Positions 43,947 through 52,530 are shown, numbered from the stretch's first letter. The stretch: DNA of 64,000 bases from Tsuneonella aeria (GCF_009827495.1 NZ_WTZA01000001.1:2058001-2122000); one strand, 5' to 3'. Numbers and translations are program-made. Notes: generated from the sequence alone by a model not told the origin.

Positions 43947-44578
43947 GCCGCCCGCTCGTCATCTCCGACTGCGACGAGGTGCTGCTCCACATGGTCGCGC
44001 CCTTCAAGCAATGGCTGGAGGACAGCCAGGGCGTGAACTTCCGCCTGGAAGGCAACAACTTCGCCGAGGCGATGCGCTGGCAGAAGACGGGCGAGGTTCT
44101 CGGCAAGCAGGACGTGTGGAACTTCCTCGGCAGCTTCTTCGACACCGAGATGCACCGGCAGGGCCCGATCGCCGGAGCGGTGGAGGGGATCAACGCCCTG
44201 GCCGAACACGCCGACGTGGTGATCCTCACCAACCTGGCCGACAGCTACAACGCCATGCGGGCCGAGCAGTTGGCCGGGCACGGCGTCCACGCCCGCGTGT
44301 TCACCAACCACGGGCCGAAGGGCCCGGCGCTGAAGGCCATCGTGGATGAATACGCGCCGAGCCGCGCGGTCTTCATCGACGACCTGTCGCAGCACCACCG
44401 CTCCGTGGCGGAGCTCGTCCCGCACGTCCGCCGTCTGCACTTGTGCGGCGAACCGCTGCTGGCGCCGCACATATCCTGCGCGCACAAGGCGGGCGATGCC
44501 CACGCGCGGATCGACACCTGGGACGAGGCGCTGCCATGGCTCCTCGCCGCCATCACGAAGGAACCGCAAGACGCATGA
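43943..44578 (+). CDS. HAD-superfamily hydrolase
   Basis: A 211-residue protein from GTG 43943. HAD motif I is ISDCDEVLLHM (an unusual D-C-D-E), motif II is VVILTNLADS, and motif III/IV region AVFIDDLSQHHRSV contains the DD pair. A cap-like insertion lies at about 20-75. Likely a phosphatase acting on a small phosphorylated metabolite. It is coupled to DUF3572 (GTGA) upstream and to the RidA gene (ATGA) downstream. Confidence 0.85.
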   Translation: MSRPLVISDCDEVLLHMVAPFKQWLEDSQGVNFRLEGNNFAEAMRWQKTGEVLGKQDVWNFLGSFFDTEMHRQGPIAGAVEGINALAEHADVVILTNLADSYNAMRAEQLAGHGVHARVFTNHGPKGPALKAIVDEYAPSRAVFIDDLSQHHRSVAELVPHVRRLHLCGEPLLAPHISCAHKAGDAHARIDTWDEALPWLLAAITKEPQDA

Positions 44579-45036
44579 CCCCCGAAGATCGCCTGGCCGA
44601 AATGGGCCTCACCCTGCCTGCCCCCGCGGCGCCCGTCGCCGCCTATGCCCCGGTGGTGATCACCGGCGGGCTGGCGCACGTATCGGGCCAGTTGCCGTTC
44701 GTGGAAGGCGAGCTGGTCAAGGGCCGGCTGGGCGAGACGGTGACGCTGGATGACGGCGTCGCCGCCGCGCGGGCCTGCGGGCTGATGATCCTCGCCCAGC
44801 TGAAAGCGGCGCTGGGCTCGCTCGACCGGGTGGAGCGGATCGTGAAGCTGGGCGCCTTCGTCAATTCGACGGCCGAGTTCACCGATCAGCCGCGCATCGC
44901 CAACGGTGCCAGCGAGCTGATGGCCGACGTGTTCGGCGATGCCGGCCGCCATGCCCGCAGCGCGGTCGGCGTGCCGGTCCTGCCGCTGGGCGCGGCCGTG
45001 GAAGTCGATGCGATTGTCGCCATTCGCGCCGATTGA
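44575..45036 (+). CDS. RidA/YjgF-family protein
   Basis: A 153-residue member of the RidA (YER057c/UK114) family, the longer YjgH-like type. Conserved features include VITGGLAHVSGQLPFVEG, the strand VERIVKLGAFVNST and the C-terminal HARSAVGVPVLPLGAAVEVDAIVAI with the Arg that binds the carboxylate in deaminases. RidA hydrolyses reactive enamines and imines from PLP enzymes. Start ATG 44575 overlaps the HAD stop; the end overlaps the next gene by 29 bases. Confidence 0.88.
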   Translation: MTPEDRLAEMGLTLPAPAAPVAAYAPVVITGGLAHVSGQLPFVEGELVKGRLGETVTLDDGVAAARACGLMILAQLKAALGSLDRVERIVKLGAFVNSTAEFTDQPRIANGASELMADVFGDAGRHARSAVGVPVLPLGAAVEVDAIVAIRAD

Positions 45037-45799
45037 CGCCGCCCTTGCCCCGGCGCCCGATCCTGCCCGGGTCGGCTGGCTGGGCGAGTGGGAATATGCC
45101 CATCGCGGGGTCCACGGGGCCTCGGCAGCCGAAAATTCGCCTTGCGCTTTTGCCGAGGCGATCCGCCGCGGCATGGGTATCGAGTGCGACGTGCAGAAAA
45201 GCCGCGATGGCCGGGCGATGGTGTTCCACGACTGGGAGCTTGACCGGCTTACCGCCGCCAGCGGGGCCATCGGCCTGCGCACCGCCGCCGAGCTGGAGAC
45301 GATCCCGATCGCCGGGCGGGAAGATTGCATCCCGACGCTCGAACGCACGCTCGCGCAGGTGGCAGGCGCCGTGCCGCTGCTCGTCGAGATCAAGTCGAAA
45401 CGCGGGCACCCGCCCGCCCCGCTATGCCACGCCGTCGCCCGCGCGATCGAAGGCTATCGCGGCCGCCACGCGATCATGAGTTTCGACCCGCGCGTGGCCC
45501 GCTGGTTCCGGCGCCATGCGCCCGCCACGGTGCGCGGGCTGGTGGTGACCGAGGAGGACGCGCGGGGGGCGCGCGGCGCGATTGGCCGGCACCTGGCCCT
45601 GTGGCAGGCGCGGCCCGATTTCCTCGCATACGATGTCCGCGACTTGCCGAGCCGGTTCGCCGGTGCCCAACGCGCGCGGGGGCTGCCGCTGCTCACCTGG
45701 ACCGTCCGCTCGCCCGAACTGCGAGCCCGCGCCGCGCTTCATGCCGATGCACCGATCGCCGAAGGGGCGGGGCTATCGCCTTGCGCGCACGAGGCATGA
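45008..45799 (+). CDS. glycerophosphodiester phosphodiesterase family protein
   Basis: A 263-residue GDPD TIM-barrel. Catalytic and metal residues are visible in YAHRGVHGASAAENS (HR...E.N), ECDVQKSRDGRAMVFHD (E-x-D...H-D) and LLVEIKSK. The C-terminal region LPLLTWTVRSPEL is typical. It releases glycerol 3-phosphate from phospholipid headgroups. No signal peptide, so cytoplasmic. ATG 45008 lies within ridA; TTG 45014 is an alternative. Its TGA overlaps the following gene (ATGA). Confidence 0.88.
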   Translation: MRLSPFAPIDAALAPAPDPARVGWLGEWEYAHRGVHGASAAENSPCAFAEAIRRGMGIECDVQKSRDGRAMVFHDWELDRLTAASGAIGLRTAAELETIPIAGREDCIPTLERTLAQVAGAVPLLVEIKSKRGHPPAPLCHAVARAIEGYRGRHAIMSFDPRVARWFRRHAPATVRGLVVTEEDARGARGAIGRHLALWQARPDFLAYDVRDLPSRFAGAQRARGLPLLTWTVRSPELRARAALHADAPIAEGAGLSPCAHEA

Positions 45800-46926
45800 G
45801 CGGATCCCTCGTCGCCCGGATGGCGGGTTCGGTGGGCGAACTTCCGGCGGACCAATGGGACGCGCTGACCGATGGCGGCAACCCCTTCATGCGTCACGCG
45901 TTCCTGTCCGCGCTCGAGGATTCGGGCAGCGTGGGGGAAGGCACGGGCTGGCTCCCCGCGCCTCTGGTGATCGAGGACGCGGGCCGACTGGTCGCCGCAC
46001 TGCCGGCCTACCTCAAGGGCCACAGCCAGGGCGAATACGTGTTCGACCACGCCTGGGCCGACGCGTGGGAGCGCGCAGGGGGGCGGTATTACCCCAAGCT
46101 GCAGATCGCGGCGCCCTTCACCCCGGCGACCGGGCCGCGCATCCTCACCCGGCAGCCCGGCCTGGCCGCGCCCCTGCTCGATTTCGCGCAAGGGTTCGGC
46201 GATGCCAACGCCCTGTCTTCGGTCCATGCGACCTTCCTGGAGCCCGAACAGGTCCCGATGTTCGAAGCGGCCGGGTGGCTGGTCCGCCACGACATCCAGT
46301 TCCACTGGACCAATCGCGGCTATGCGGACTTCGACGAATTCCTTACCCAGCTCGCCAGCCGCAAGCGCAAGGCGATCCGCAAGGAGCGTGAAGCGGCGCA
46401 GCACGGGCTTGCGATCCGGCGCCTGACCGGCCCGGCCATCCTGCCGGAGCACTGGGATGCGTTCTGGCACTTCTACCAGGACACCGGCAGCCGGAAATGG
46501 GGCCGGCCATACCTGTCGCGGGAGGCGTTCGACCTCATCGGGGAACGGATGGGGGAAAGCGTGCTGCTTGTCCTGGCGTTCGACGAAGGCCGGCCGATCG
46601 CGGGCGCGCTCAACTTCATCGGCCGCGAAGCGCTCTACGGCCGTTACTGGGGCTGCACCGAAGACCGGCGCTTCCTTCATTTCGAGCTGTGCTATTACCA
46701 GGCGATCGACGCGGCGATCGAGCTGGGTCTCGCGCGGGTCGAAGCCGGCGCCCAGGGCCCGCACAAGATCGCCCGCGGATACGAACCGGTCCGCACGACC
46801 TCCGCCCACTGGATCGCCGATCCCGGCTTTCGCCGCGCGGTGGCCGAATTCCTCGAACGGGAACGCGAAGGCGTGGCGGTGGATGCCGGCTGGCTTGCCC
46901 AACGCACCCCGTTTCGCAAGTCCTGA
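45796..46926 (+). CDS. FemAB/GNAT-like acyltransferase (peptidogalycan-biosynthesis DUF482 type)
   Basis: A 376-residue GNAT-fold protein with the DUF482 signature: NPFMRHAFLSALEDSG near residue 28-43, then LPAYLKGHSQGEYVFDHAWA, LASRKRKAIRKER, WHFYQDTGSRKWGRPYL and GRYWGCTEDRRFLHFELCYYQAI. Its C-terminal part carries EAGAQGPHKIARGYEPV. The family is widespread in proteobacteria and of unknown substrate, presumed to transfer an amino-acyl group. Coupled by ATGA to GDPD. It closes the plus-strand chain that begins with DUF3572. Confidence 0.87.
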   Translation: MSGSLVARMAGSVGELPADQWDALTDGGNPFMRHAFLSALEDSGSVGEGTGWLPAPLVIEDAGRLVAALPAYLKGHSQGEYVFDHAWADAWERAGGRYYPKLQIAAPFTPATGPRILTRQPGLAAPLLDFAQGFGDANALSSVHATFLEPEQVPMFEAAGWLVRHDIQFHWTNRGYADFDEFLTQLASRKRKAIRKEREAAQHGLAIRRLTGPAILPEHWDAFWHFYQDTGSRKWGRPYLSREAFDLIGERMGESVLLVLAFDEGRPIAGALNFIGREALYGRYWGCTEDRRFLHFELCYYQAIDAAIELGLARVEAGAQGPHKIARGYEPVRTTSAHWIADPGFRRAVAEFLEREREGVAVDAGWLAQRTPFRKS

Positions 46927-46930
46927 CGGA

Positions 46931-47260
46931 TCAGGCGGCCCGCCGTCCGGAATCGGCGAGCCACGCCCGGGCCCGGCGCTGGGCTTCGGCGATTTCGCGC
47001 GCGGTCATCTCGTCCGAAATATCTGCCCGGCACCAGGCGGCTTCCTCGTGACCGCGTGCGGCGGCGAGGTTGAACCACTTGTGCGCTTCGACGAGATCGC
47101 ATTCGGCACCGTGACTGCCGGTCGAGAATGCGATGCCAAGGTCGTACAGCGCGGAAATCTCGCCCTGCGCTGCTGCGGCCAGGCAGTTGGCGACAAGCGC
47201 GTCGGCCGCGCCGGAATTGCGCGTGCGTAGGCTGCTGCCTGTGATCCTGATGAGTTCCAT
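46931..47260 (-). CDS. Sel1-like repeat protein
   Basis: A 109-residue protein with one to two Sel1/TPR-like helical repeats: AQGEISALYDLGIAFSTGSHG and LVEAHKWFNLAAARGHEEAAW. The C-terminal helix (TAREIAEAQRRARAWL) is typical of the alphaproteobacterial small Sel1 proteins. No signal peptide. Probably a protein-protein interaction module. It is convergent with the FemAB-like gene, 4 bases away. Confidence 0.82.
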   Translation of the reverse strand: MELIRITGSSLRTRNSGAADALVANCLAAAAQGEISALYDLGIAFSTGSHGAECDLVEAHKWFNLAAARGHEEAAWCRADISDEMTAREIAEAQRRARAWLADSGRRAA

Positions 47261-47535
47261 GTCGTCTACCCCCTCCGGCGAACCCCCGTGCCGCCGGGTC
47301 GGAGAGTCACCGGTTCATGGTAACCAAACCGTTAATCATGCCGCAAAAAGTTGTTCCCGCGGCTGCCGCGTTCGGCGCAGCTTAAGTTTTCCGGCCCTAG
47401 GCGCCCGGTGCGGGACTGCATGCTTGTGCCGGCGCGGCGCCAACCCTATAGGCGCCGCTGCGTAGCCGGGGGCGGCGAAAATAGCCGGGTCGGATCACAA
47501 AAGTGCTGGCCTTGACGCGGGTTGAGAGGACTTCC

Positions 47536-47991
47536 ATGGCCACCACGGCGAACGAGATCGACGGATTGGAAACGGCGCGCCGGGCTATCGCGGCAGATTA
47601 CGTTCCATCCGAAGACGAATCCTACATGAATGAAAGCCAGCAGGACTATTTCCGCCTGCTGCTGCTGGAATGGAAACGCTCGATCCTGTCGGCGGCCAGC
47701 GCCACGCTGCAATCGCTCCAGGACGGCCCCATGCGCGAAGCCGACCTCAACGACCGCGCATCGAGCGAAACCGACTGGGGCATCGAACTGCGCACGCGCG
47801 ACCGGCAGCGCAAGCTGATCGCCAAGATCGACGCCGCCCTGCGCCGGATCGACGCCGGCGAATACGGGTTCTGCGAAGTGACCGGCGATCCCATCGGGCT
47901 CAAGCGGCTGATCGCCCGGCCGGTCGCCACAATGACGGTCGAAGCGCAGGAAGCGCACGAACGGCGCGAGAAAATCTCGCGGGACGACTGA
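47536..47991 (+). CDS. dksA: RNA polymerase-binding transcription factor DksA
   Basis: A 151-residue DksA that works with ppGpp at the RNA polymerase secondary channel. A coiled coil spans about 35-100 (SQQDYFRLLLLEWKRSIL through RTRDRQRKLIAKIDAALRRI) with the acidic tip ADLNDRASSETD. The globular part YGFCEVTGDPIGLKRLIARP keeps only one of the four zinc cysteines (Cys-x2-Thr; the later pair is replaced in ATMTVEAQ), as in many alphaproteobacteria. GAGAGGA precedes ATG 47536. The 275-base region upstream is AT-richer and probably holds the promoter. Confidence 0.94.
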   Translation: MATTANEIDGLETARRAIAADYVPSEDESYMNESQQDYFRLLLLEWKRSILSAASATLQSLQDGPMREADLNDRASSETDWGIELRTRDRQRKLIAKIDAALRRIDAGEYGFCEVTGDPIGLKRLIARPVATMTVEAQEAHERREKISRDD

Positions 47992-48102
47992 TCCCGGCAG
48001 CCGGGCTTAAACCTTCATTAGCCAGTCGCCGGTAGCGTTCGGTGCCATGCCCGATCGCCCCTCACGGCGCCATGCGGGTCACGTGAAGGGGACCCCCGCA
48101 GA

Positions 48103-48480
48103 ATGTCCGGCGTCGATACGCGGTATATCGTCCGCGAAAGCATGTATCTCGTCGCGGACGTGCGCCTGGCGGGCGAGGACGCCGCATACCGCGTGAAGGT
48201 CCGCAATCTTTCCGCGGGCGGAATGATGGCCGAAGGCAACATGCCGGTTCAGCCGGGCGCGCGGCTGGTGGTCGAACTGCGCAGCCTGCCGCCGGTCGAG
48301 GCGTCGGTGGCGTGGGTGCGCGAAGGCCGCTTCGGCGTCGCCTTTGCTGAAGAGATCGATCCCAGGGCATCGCGCATCCCCGTCGGCAAGGGGGCAACGT
48401 CCGCGCCCCGCCATGTTCGGCCGGCCGGCATCGCGCCCCCCGGGATGGATGTGGACCCGGCCCGGGTCCGCCCGATCTGA
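48103..48480 (+). CDS. PilZ-domain protein
   Basis: A 125-residue protein with a PilZ c-di-GMP binding domain at about 5-90. The two binding motifs are RYIVRES (RxxxR type) and NLSAGGM (D/N-x-S-x2-G). The C-terminal tail is Pro/Arg-rich and probably disordered. A stand-alone PilZ protein would act as an effector of cyclic-di-GMP signalling; the partner is unknown. Confidence 0.85.
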   Translation: MSGVDTRYIVRESMYLVADVRLAGEDAAYRVKVRNLSAGGMMAEGNMPVQPGARLVVELRSLPPVEASVAWVREGRFGVAFAEEIDPRASRIPVGKGATSAPRHVRPAGIAPPGMDVDPARVRPI

Positions 48481-48532
48481 ACCGGCCGTTCGCCGCTGAC
48501 GAAGCTGGAACGGGGTGCTAGAGCGGGCGCCG

Positions 48533-49984
48533 ATGCGCCGATCCTGTCTCGCAATCCTGTCCGCGTTCCTCTTGCCGCTGGTGACCGGGTGCGACCGCCC
48601 GGGCGATGGCTCGACGATCGGTATCGCCTTCATCGACGAACCCGACGCGCCCTTTGCCCGGGGCCTGCGCCTGCCGCCCGCCGCGCAGCAGGTACGCGCG
48701 GCGACGGCCGAGGGCCTCGTCGCGCTCGATGCCACGGGCGCGGTGGTGCCCGCGCTGGCGGAACGGTGGATCGTCACGGACGACGGGCTCAGCTATATCT
48801 TCCGCCTCCGCAATTCCGACTGGCAGGACGGTAGCCCGATCGAGGCGGAGGAAGTGCGCGATTCGCTGCGGCAGACCATCCGCGCGCTTGGCGACACCTC
48901 CCTCGGGCTCGACTTCGCGCCGGTGACCGAAGTGCGCGCGATGACCGGCCGGGTCATCGAAATACGGCTCGCCAGTCCCGTGCCCGATTTCCTCCAGCTG
49001 TTGGCGCAACCGGAAATGGGCGTGCTCCACCGCGGGCAGGGGGCCGGGCCGATGACCTTGACGCGGGACCGCGCGATCGCGCGCCTCGCCCTGATGCCGC
49101 CCGACCAGCGCGGGCTGCCGACGCGCGAGGATTGGCAGGACGGCACGCGCAGGCTCGCCGTGCGGGCCTTGCCGGCGGCACGCGCGGTCGCCGCCTTCCG
49201 CGAAGGTGAGGTCGACCTGGTGCTGGACGGCCGGCTGGCGAGCTTGCCGCTGGCCGACGTGGGCCCGCTCTCGCGGGGCACTGTCCGGCTTGACGGCGCG
49301 CAGGGGCTGATGGGCTTTCACGTCGCGAATCCGGAAGGCTTGCTGGCAGACGCCGGCCGCCGCGAAGCGCTGTCGATGGCGCTGGAGCGGGAAACGCTGA
49401 TGGCCCCGTTCAACATCGCCGGCTGGCTGCCGAGCACGCGGATCGTCCCCTCGCAGGCCGCGGGGGATGCGCCCGAACGCTGGGCGGACCTCGCGATCGA
49501 GGAACGGCGAGGCCAGGCGATTGCCCGCATCGCCGCCTATGACGGGCCGAAAACCATGCGCGTCGCACTGCCCGCCGGCCCAGGGTCGGACCTGCTGTTT
49601 CGCGAACTGGCGGCCGACTGGGCGGAGATCGGCGTCACCGCCACCCAGGTGCCGGAGGGCGAGCCGGCCGATCTCGTCTTCGTGGACACCCTGTCGCGCT
49701 ATGGCGGGCGGGCCTGGTTCCTGAACCAGTTCGCCTGCGCCGTGCGCCGCACGCTCTGCTCGCCCGAGGCCGACGCCCTGGTGCAGCAGGCGGCCAGCGA
49801 GGTCGACCCCGTCGCGCGCGGCACGATGCTGGCCGAAGCGGAAGCGCGCCTCGCCGCGCAGGCGGGCTACATTCCGCTGGGGGCCCCGGTCCGCTGGTCG
49901 CTGGTGCGCGGCGATATCGGAGGTTTCGCTGAAAATCGCTGGGGCCTCCATCCCTTGCTGCCGCTCGCGCTCGGCCCCACATGA
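48533..49984 (+). CDS. lipoprotein solute-binding protein, oligopeptide/nickel SBP_bac_5 family
   Basis: A 483-residue protein with a lipoprotein signal (MRRSCLAILSAFLLPLVTGC). The mature part has the SBP_bac_5 pattern: ATAEGLVALDATGAVVPALAERW, SYIFRLRNSDWQDGSPIEAEEV, and REALSMALERETLMAPFN. No permease or ATPase gene is adjacent, so it may serve a remote ABC system or act alone. ATG 48533 was chosen over GTG 48515 because the signal peptide begins there. A lone SBP gene in this position is unusual. Confidence 0.85.
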   Translation: MRRSCLAILSAFLLPLVTGCDRPGDGSTIGIAFIDEPDAPFARGLRLPPAAQQVRAATAEGLVALDATGAVVPALAERWIVTDDGLSYIFRLRNSDWQDGSPIEAEEVRDSLRQTIRALGDTSLGLDFAPVTEVRAMTGRVIEIRLASPVPDFLQLLAQPEMGVLHRGQGAGPMTLTRDRAIARLALMPPDQRGLPTREDWQDGTRRLAVRALPAARAVAAFREGEVDLVLDGRLASLPLADVGPLSRGTVRLDGAQGLMGFHVANPEGLLADAGRREALSMALERETLMAPFNIAGWLPSTRIVPSQAAGDAPERWADLAIEERRGQAIARIAAYDGPKTMRVALPAGPGSDLLFRELAADWAEIGVTATQVPEGEPADLVFVDTLSRYGGRAWFLNQFACAVRRTLCSPEADALVQQAASEVDPVARGTMLAEAEARLAAQAGYIPLGAPVRWSLVRGDIGGFAENRWGLHPLLPLALGPT

Positions 49985-50008
49985 CCGGGCATGGGAGAAT
50001 CGCCGCCG

Positions 50009-50428
50009 ATGCACGAATCGCCACACAAGCCCCGCGCGATGGGTTTCGACCTGCCGATCGGCAACGATGTCCTGTCCGCCCGCCGCCGGATCGAGGCGAT
50101 GGAGCAATTGCTCGAGAACAGCTTCTCCATTCCGGGCGTCAACTACCGTATCGGCCTGGATTCGATCGTCGGGTTGGTGCCCGTCGTGGGTGACGTGGTG
50201 ACGGCCGCGATGGGCATGTGGCTGGTGTGGGAGGCGAAGAACCTCGGCATGCCGAAGTGGAAGCTATGGCGGATGACCGGCAACGTCGCTCTCGACACCG
50301 CCGTCGGCGCGGTCCCCCTGATCGGCGATGCGGCGGATTTCATGTTCCGCTCCACCACCCGCAACCTGCGGATCGTGAAGCGCCACCTCGACAAGCACCA
50401 TCCCGCCACGCGCACGATCGACGGATAG
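50009..50428 (+). CDS. DUF4112 family protein
   Basis: A 139-residue protein with the DUF4112 core: SIPGVNYRIGLDSIVGLVPVVGDVVTAAMGMWLVWEA and VALDTAVGAVPLIGDAADFMFR, two related hydrophobic segments separated by a basic linker, so an inner-membrane or membrane-associated protein. ATG 50009 is preferred since GGGAGAA lies eight bases upstream (the ATG at 49991 is on that site). Function unknown. Confidence 0.85.
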   Translation: MHESPHKPRAMGFDLPIGNDVLSARRRIEAMEQLLENSFSIPGVNYRIGLDSIVGLVPVVGDVVTAAMGMWLVWEAKNLGMPKWKLWRMTGNVALDTAVGAVPLIGDAADFMFRSTTRNLRIVKRHLDKHHPATRTIDG

Positions 50429-50496
50429 CGTCGGCGGATAGCGTCGGCTCGGGTCCGGGGATGACGAATGGGCCGCGTTGGCGTAACGGCCCGGCC

Positions 50497-51288
50497 ATGT
50501 CCCGCGACGTCACGTATTCGAGCTACCTCGACCTCGACAAGGTTCTCTCCGCCCAGCACCCCGCCTCGGGCGCGCATGACGAACTGCTGTTCATCATCGT
50601 CCACCAGGCGAGTGAGTTGTGGCTGAAGCTGTGCCTGCACGAACTTCACGCCGCGCGCGAACGGATCGCGGCGGACGAACTGCGGCCCGCCTTCAAGATG
50701 CTCGCCCGCGTGGCCCGCGCCCAGGGCCAGCTCATCTCCTCGTGGGAGGTGCTTTCCACCATGACGCCGGCGGACTATTCGGAAGTCCGCCCCCATCTTT
50801 CCAGTTCCAGCGGATTCCAGAGCGCACAGTACCGCCTGATGGAATTCCTGCTTGGCGGCCGCAACCCCGACATGGTGACCATGCACGAGGCGACGCCCGA
50901 GGTGGCGGCGGAATTGCGCGCCGAGCTCGACCGGCCGAGCCTTTACGACGAGGCGGTGCACCTGCTGGCGCGGCGCGGGTTCGCGATTCCAGATGCGGTG
51001 CTCGAACGCGACCGCCGCGGCGGCTGGACCCCTTCACCGGACGTAGAGGCCGCCTGGGCCGAAATCTATCGCGAACCCGAGGCGCATTGGGACCTCTACG
51101 AACTGGCCGAAAAGCTGGTCGACCTCGAATACCACTTCCAGCGCTGGCGCTTCGGCCACCTGAAGACCGTGGAACGCATCATCGGCTTCAAGCGCGGCAC
51201 GGGCGGGACGGCGGGCGTACCCTACCTGGAGGGCGTGCTGAAACAGGCGTTCTTCCCCGAACTGCTGAGCGTGCGCACGGCGATTTGA
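50497..51288 (+). CDS. kynA: tryptophan 2,3-dioxygenase
   Basis: A 263-residue heme enzyme opening the indole ring of tryptophan to give N-formylkynurenine. Family segments: LDKVLSAQHP, HDELLFIIVHQASELWLKL, SGFQSAQYRLMEFLLG and the C-terminal EYHFQRWRFGHLKTVERIIGFKRGTGGT with the heme-ligand histidine and the tryptophan-binding loop. kynB and kynU are not in the window. Its TGA (51286-51288) lies within the -35 box of the hicAB promoter. Confidence 0.96.
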   Translation: MSRDVTYSSYLDLDKVLSAQHPASGAHDELLFIIVHQASELWLKLCLHELHAARERIAADELRPAFKMLARVARAQGQLISSWEVLSTMTPADYSEVRPHLSSSSGFQSAQYRLMEFLLGGRNPDMVTMHEATPEVAAELRAELDRPSLYDEAVHLLARRGFAIPDAVLERDRRGGWTPSPDVEAAWAEIYREPEAHWDLYELAEKLVDLEYHFQRWRFGHLKTVERIIGFKRGTGGTAGVPYLEGVLKQAFFPELLSVRTAI

Positions 51289-51313
51289 CATTTTCTACTT
51301 TGATGTGTAAATA
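51285..51313 (+). promoter_or_regulatory. hicAB promoter
   Basis: TTGACA (51285-51290), a 17-base spacer, TAAATA (51308-51313). This is the best sigma-70-like promoter in the window. The expected transcription start is at 51319-51321, at the hicA ATG itself, so the transcript should be leaderless. Confidence 0.78.
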
Positions 51314-51322
51314 ATTACACAT
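51303..51322. promoter_or_regulatory. HicB operator palindrome
   Basis: ATGTGTAA (51303-51310), ATAA, TTACACAT (51315-51322): perfect 8-bp arms covering the -10 box, the start point and the first two bases of the hicA ATG. HicB-type antitoxins autoregulate through such sites. Confidence 0.72.
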
Positions 51323-51503
51323 GGAGCGTGACAGCCGAGCAATCGTCAAGCGCCTCCTTGCCGAAGGGTTCAACCTGGTTGGCGCCAAGGGCTCGCACAA
51401 GAAGTTCCGCAAGGGGGCGGTGACGGTGATCGTCCCGCATCCGAAGAAGGATCTCCCGCTCGGCACCGCGCGCAACATCGCGAAGATGGCCGGCTGGCTA
51501 TGA
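51321..51503 (+). CDS. hicA: HicA toxin (mRNA interferase)
   Basis: A 60-residue double-stranded RNA-binding-fold toxin. The pattern MERDSRAIVKRLLAEGF, GSHKKFRKG (catalytic His26) and VIVPHPKKDLPLGTARNIAKMAGW matches HicA closely. It cleaves mRNA in the cytoplasm unless bound by HicB. No Shine-Dalgarno precedes ATG 51321; see the promoter. The stop overlaps a possible hicB start (ATGA at 51500). Confidence 0.93.
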   Translation: MERDSRAIVKRLLAEGFNLVGAKGSHKKFRKGAVTVIVPHPKKDLPLGTARNIAKMAGWL

Positions 51504-51532
51504 GCCTTTCAGACAAGGCCAAGGAGGGCCGG

Positions 51533-51925
51533 ATGCAGTACTTTTACGCAATCGTGCACAAGGACGAAGACAGCGCGTTCGGCGTGTCGTTTCCCGATCT
51601 TCCGGGCTGCTTCTCGGCGGCCGCCCGGATCGAGGATGTGCTGCCCAACGCTGCTGAGGCTTTGTCGCTGTGGTTCGAGGACGAGGCTGCTGTGAAGCCT
51701 TCGCGCCTTGACCAGGTGCAGGCCGCAGTCGCCGAAGACCTCGCCGACGGCGCATTCCTGATCGCAGTCCCGCACATCCGCAACGACGTGCGCGCGACCC
51801 GCGTGAACGTGTCTCTCGAACGTGGCATGCTCGATGCCATCGACAAGGCGGCGCGCGAACGGCATCTCACGCGGAGCGCCTTCATCGCGCAGGCGGCAAG
51901 GAACGAGATAGAGAGGCGGCCCTAG
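51533..51925 (+). CDS. hicB: HicB antitoxin
   Basis: A 130-residue antitoxin (141 from ATG 51500). The N-terminal domain is the partial RNase H-like fold: YFYAIVHKDEDSAFGVSFPDLPGCFSAA. The C-terminal ribbon-helix-helix DNA-binding segment is RVNVSLERGMLDAIDKAARERHLTRSAFIAQAARNEI. ATG 51533 follows a strong AAGGAGG and is the likely start; ATG 51500 overlaps the hicA stop and would add 11 residues. Binds the palindrome at 51303-51322 and HicA. The stop shares CTAG with the convergent HNH gene. Confidence 0.92.
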   Translation: MQYFYAIVHKDEDSAFGVSFPDLPGCFSAAARIEDVLPNAAEALSLWFEDEAAVKPSRLDQVQAAVAEDLADGAFLIAVPHIRNDVRATRVNVSLERGMLDAIDKAARERHLTRSAFIAQAARNEIERRP

Positions 51926-52530
51926 GCCACCAGCTCGATGTCCCAGTAAAGCCAGTCCCGCCACGTCTCGTGCAAATACCCGGGCGGGAACGCCTTGCCG
52001 TGCTGCTGGAGTTGCCAGCTCGTCGGGCGGATCGGTCGGACGCGGGGGTGCATCTTCGCCTGCACCGGCGTGCGGCCGCCCTTCTTCATGTTGCAGGGCG
52101 CGCAGGCGGCGACGATGTTTTCCCACGTGGTGCGGCCGCCCAGCCGGCGGGGGATGACGTGGTCGAAGGTGAGGTCCTTGTCCGCGCCGCAATACTGGCA
52201 TTGGAAGCGGTCGCGCAGGAACAGGTTGAAACGGGTGAATGCGGGAAACTCGCTCGGGCGAACGTATTGCCGCAGCGCGATCACGCTGGGGATCTGCATG
52301 TCGAGATTCGGCGAATGGACGCAGCGTTCGTAGCTGGCAACGATGTCCACCCGTTCCAGGAACACCGCCTTGATCGCGGTCTGCCATGGCCACAGGCTGA
52401 GCGGGTAATAGGATAGCGGCGTGTAATCCGCGTTCAGCACCAGGGCGGGGCAGCTTTCCAGGGCCCTTGCCGGGTCTTCCTCCACGCTGCGGAACCGCGC
52501 GGCCTTTTCGATCAGTGCGGCGTTGAACAC
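51922..52530 (-). CDS. HNH endonuclease family protein
   Basis: A 202-residue protein from GTG 52530, preferred over ATG 52563 because CGGAGG (52544-52539) lies eight bases upstream of the GTG and no Shine-Dalgarno precedes the ATG. The zinc/metal HNH motif is C-x2-C ... H ... N ... C-x2-C: FQCQYCG, TFDHVIPRRLGGRTTWENIV and ACAPCNMKKGG. This is the common stand-alone HNH protein of alphaproteobacteria (PALVLNADYTPLSYYPLSLW), of unknown cellular role, possibly DNA repair or defence. Convergent with hicB. Confidence 0.9.
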   Translation of the reverse strand: MFNAALIEKAARFRSVEEDPARALESCPALVLNADYTPLSYYPLSLWPWQTAIKAVFLERVDIVASYERCVHSPNLDMQIPSVIALRQYVRPSEFPAFTRFNLFLRDRFQCQYCGADKDLTFDHVIPRRLGGRTTWENIVAACAPCNMKKGGRTPVQAKMHPRVRPIRPTSWQLQQHGKAFPPGYLHETWRDWLYWDIELVA

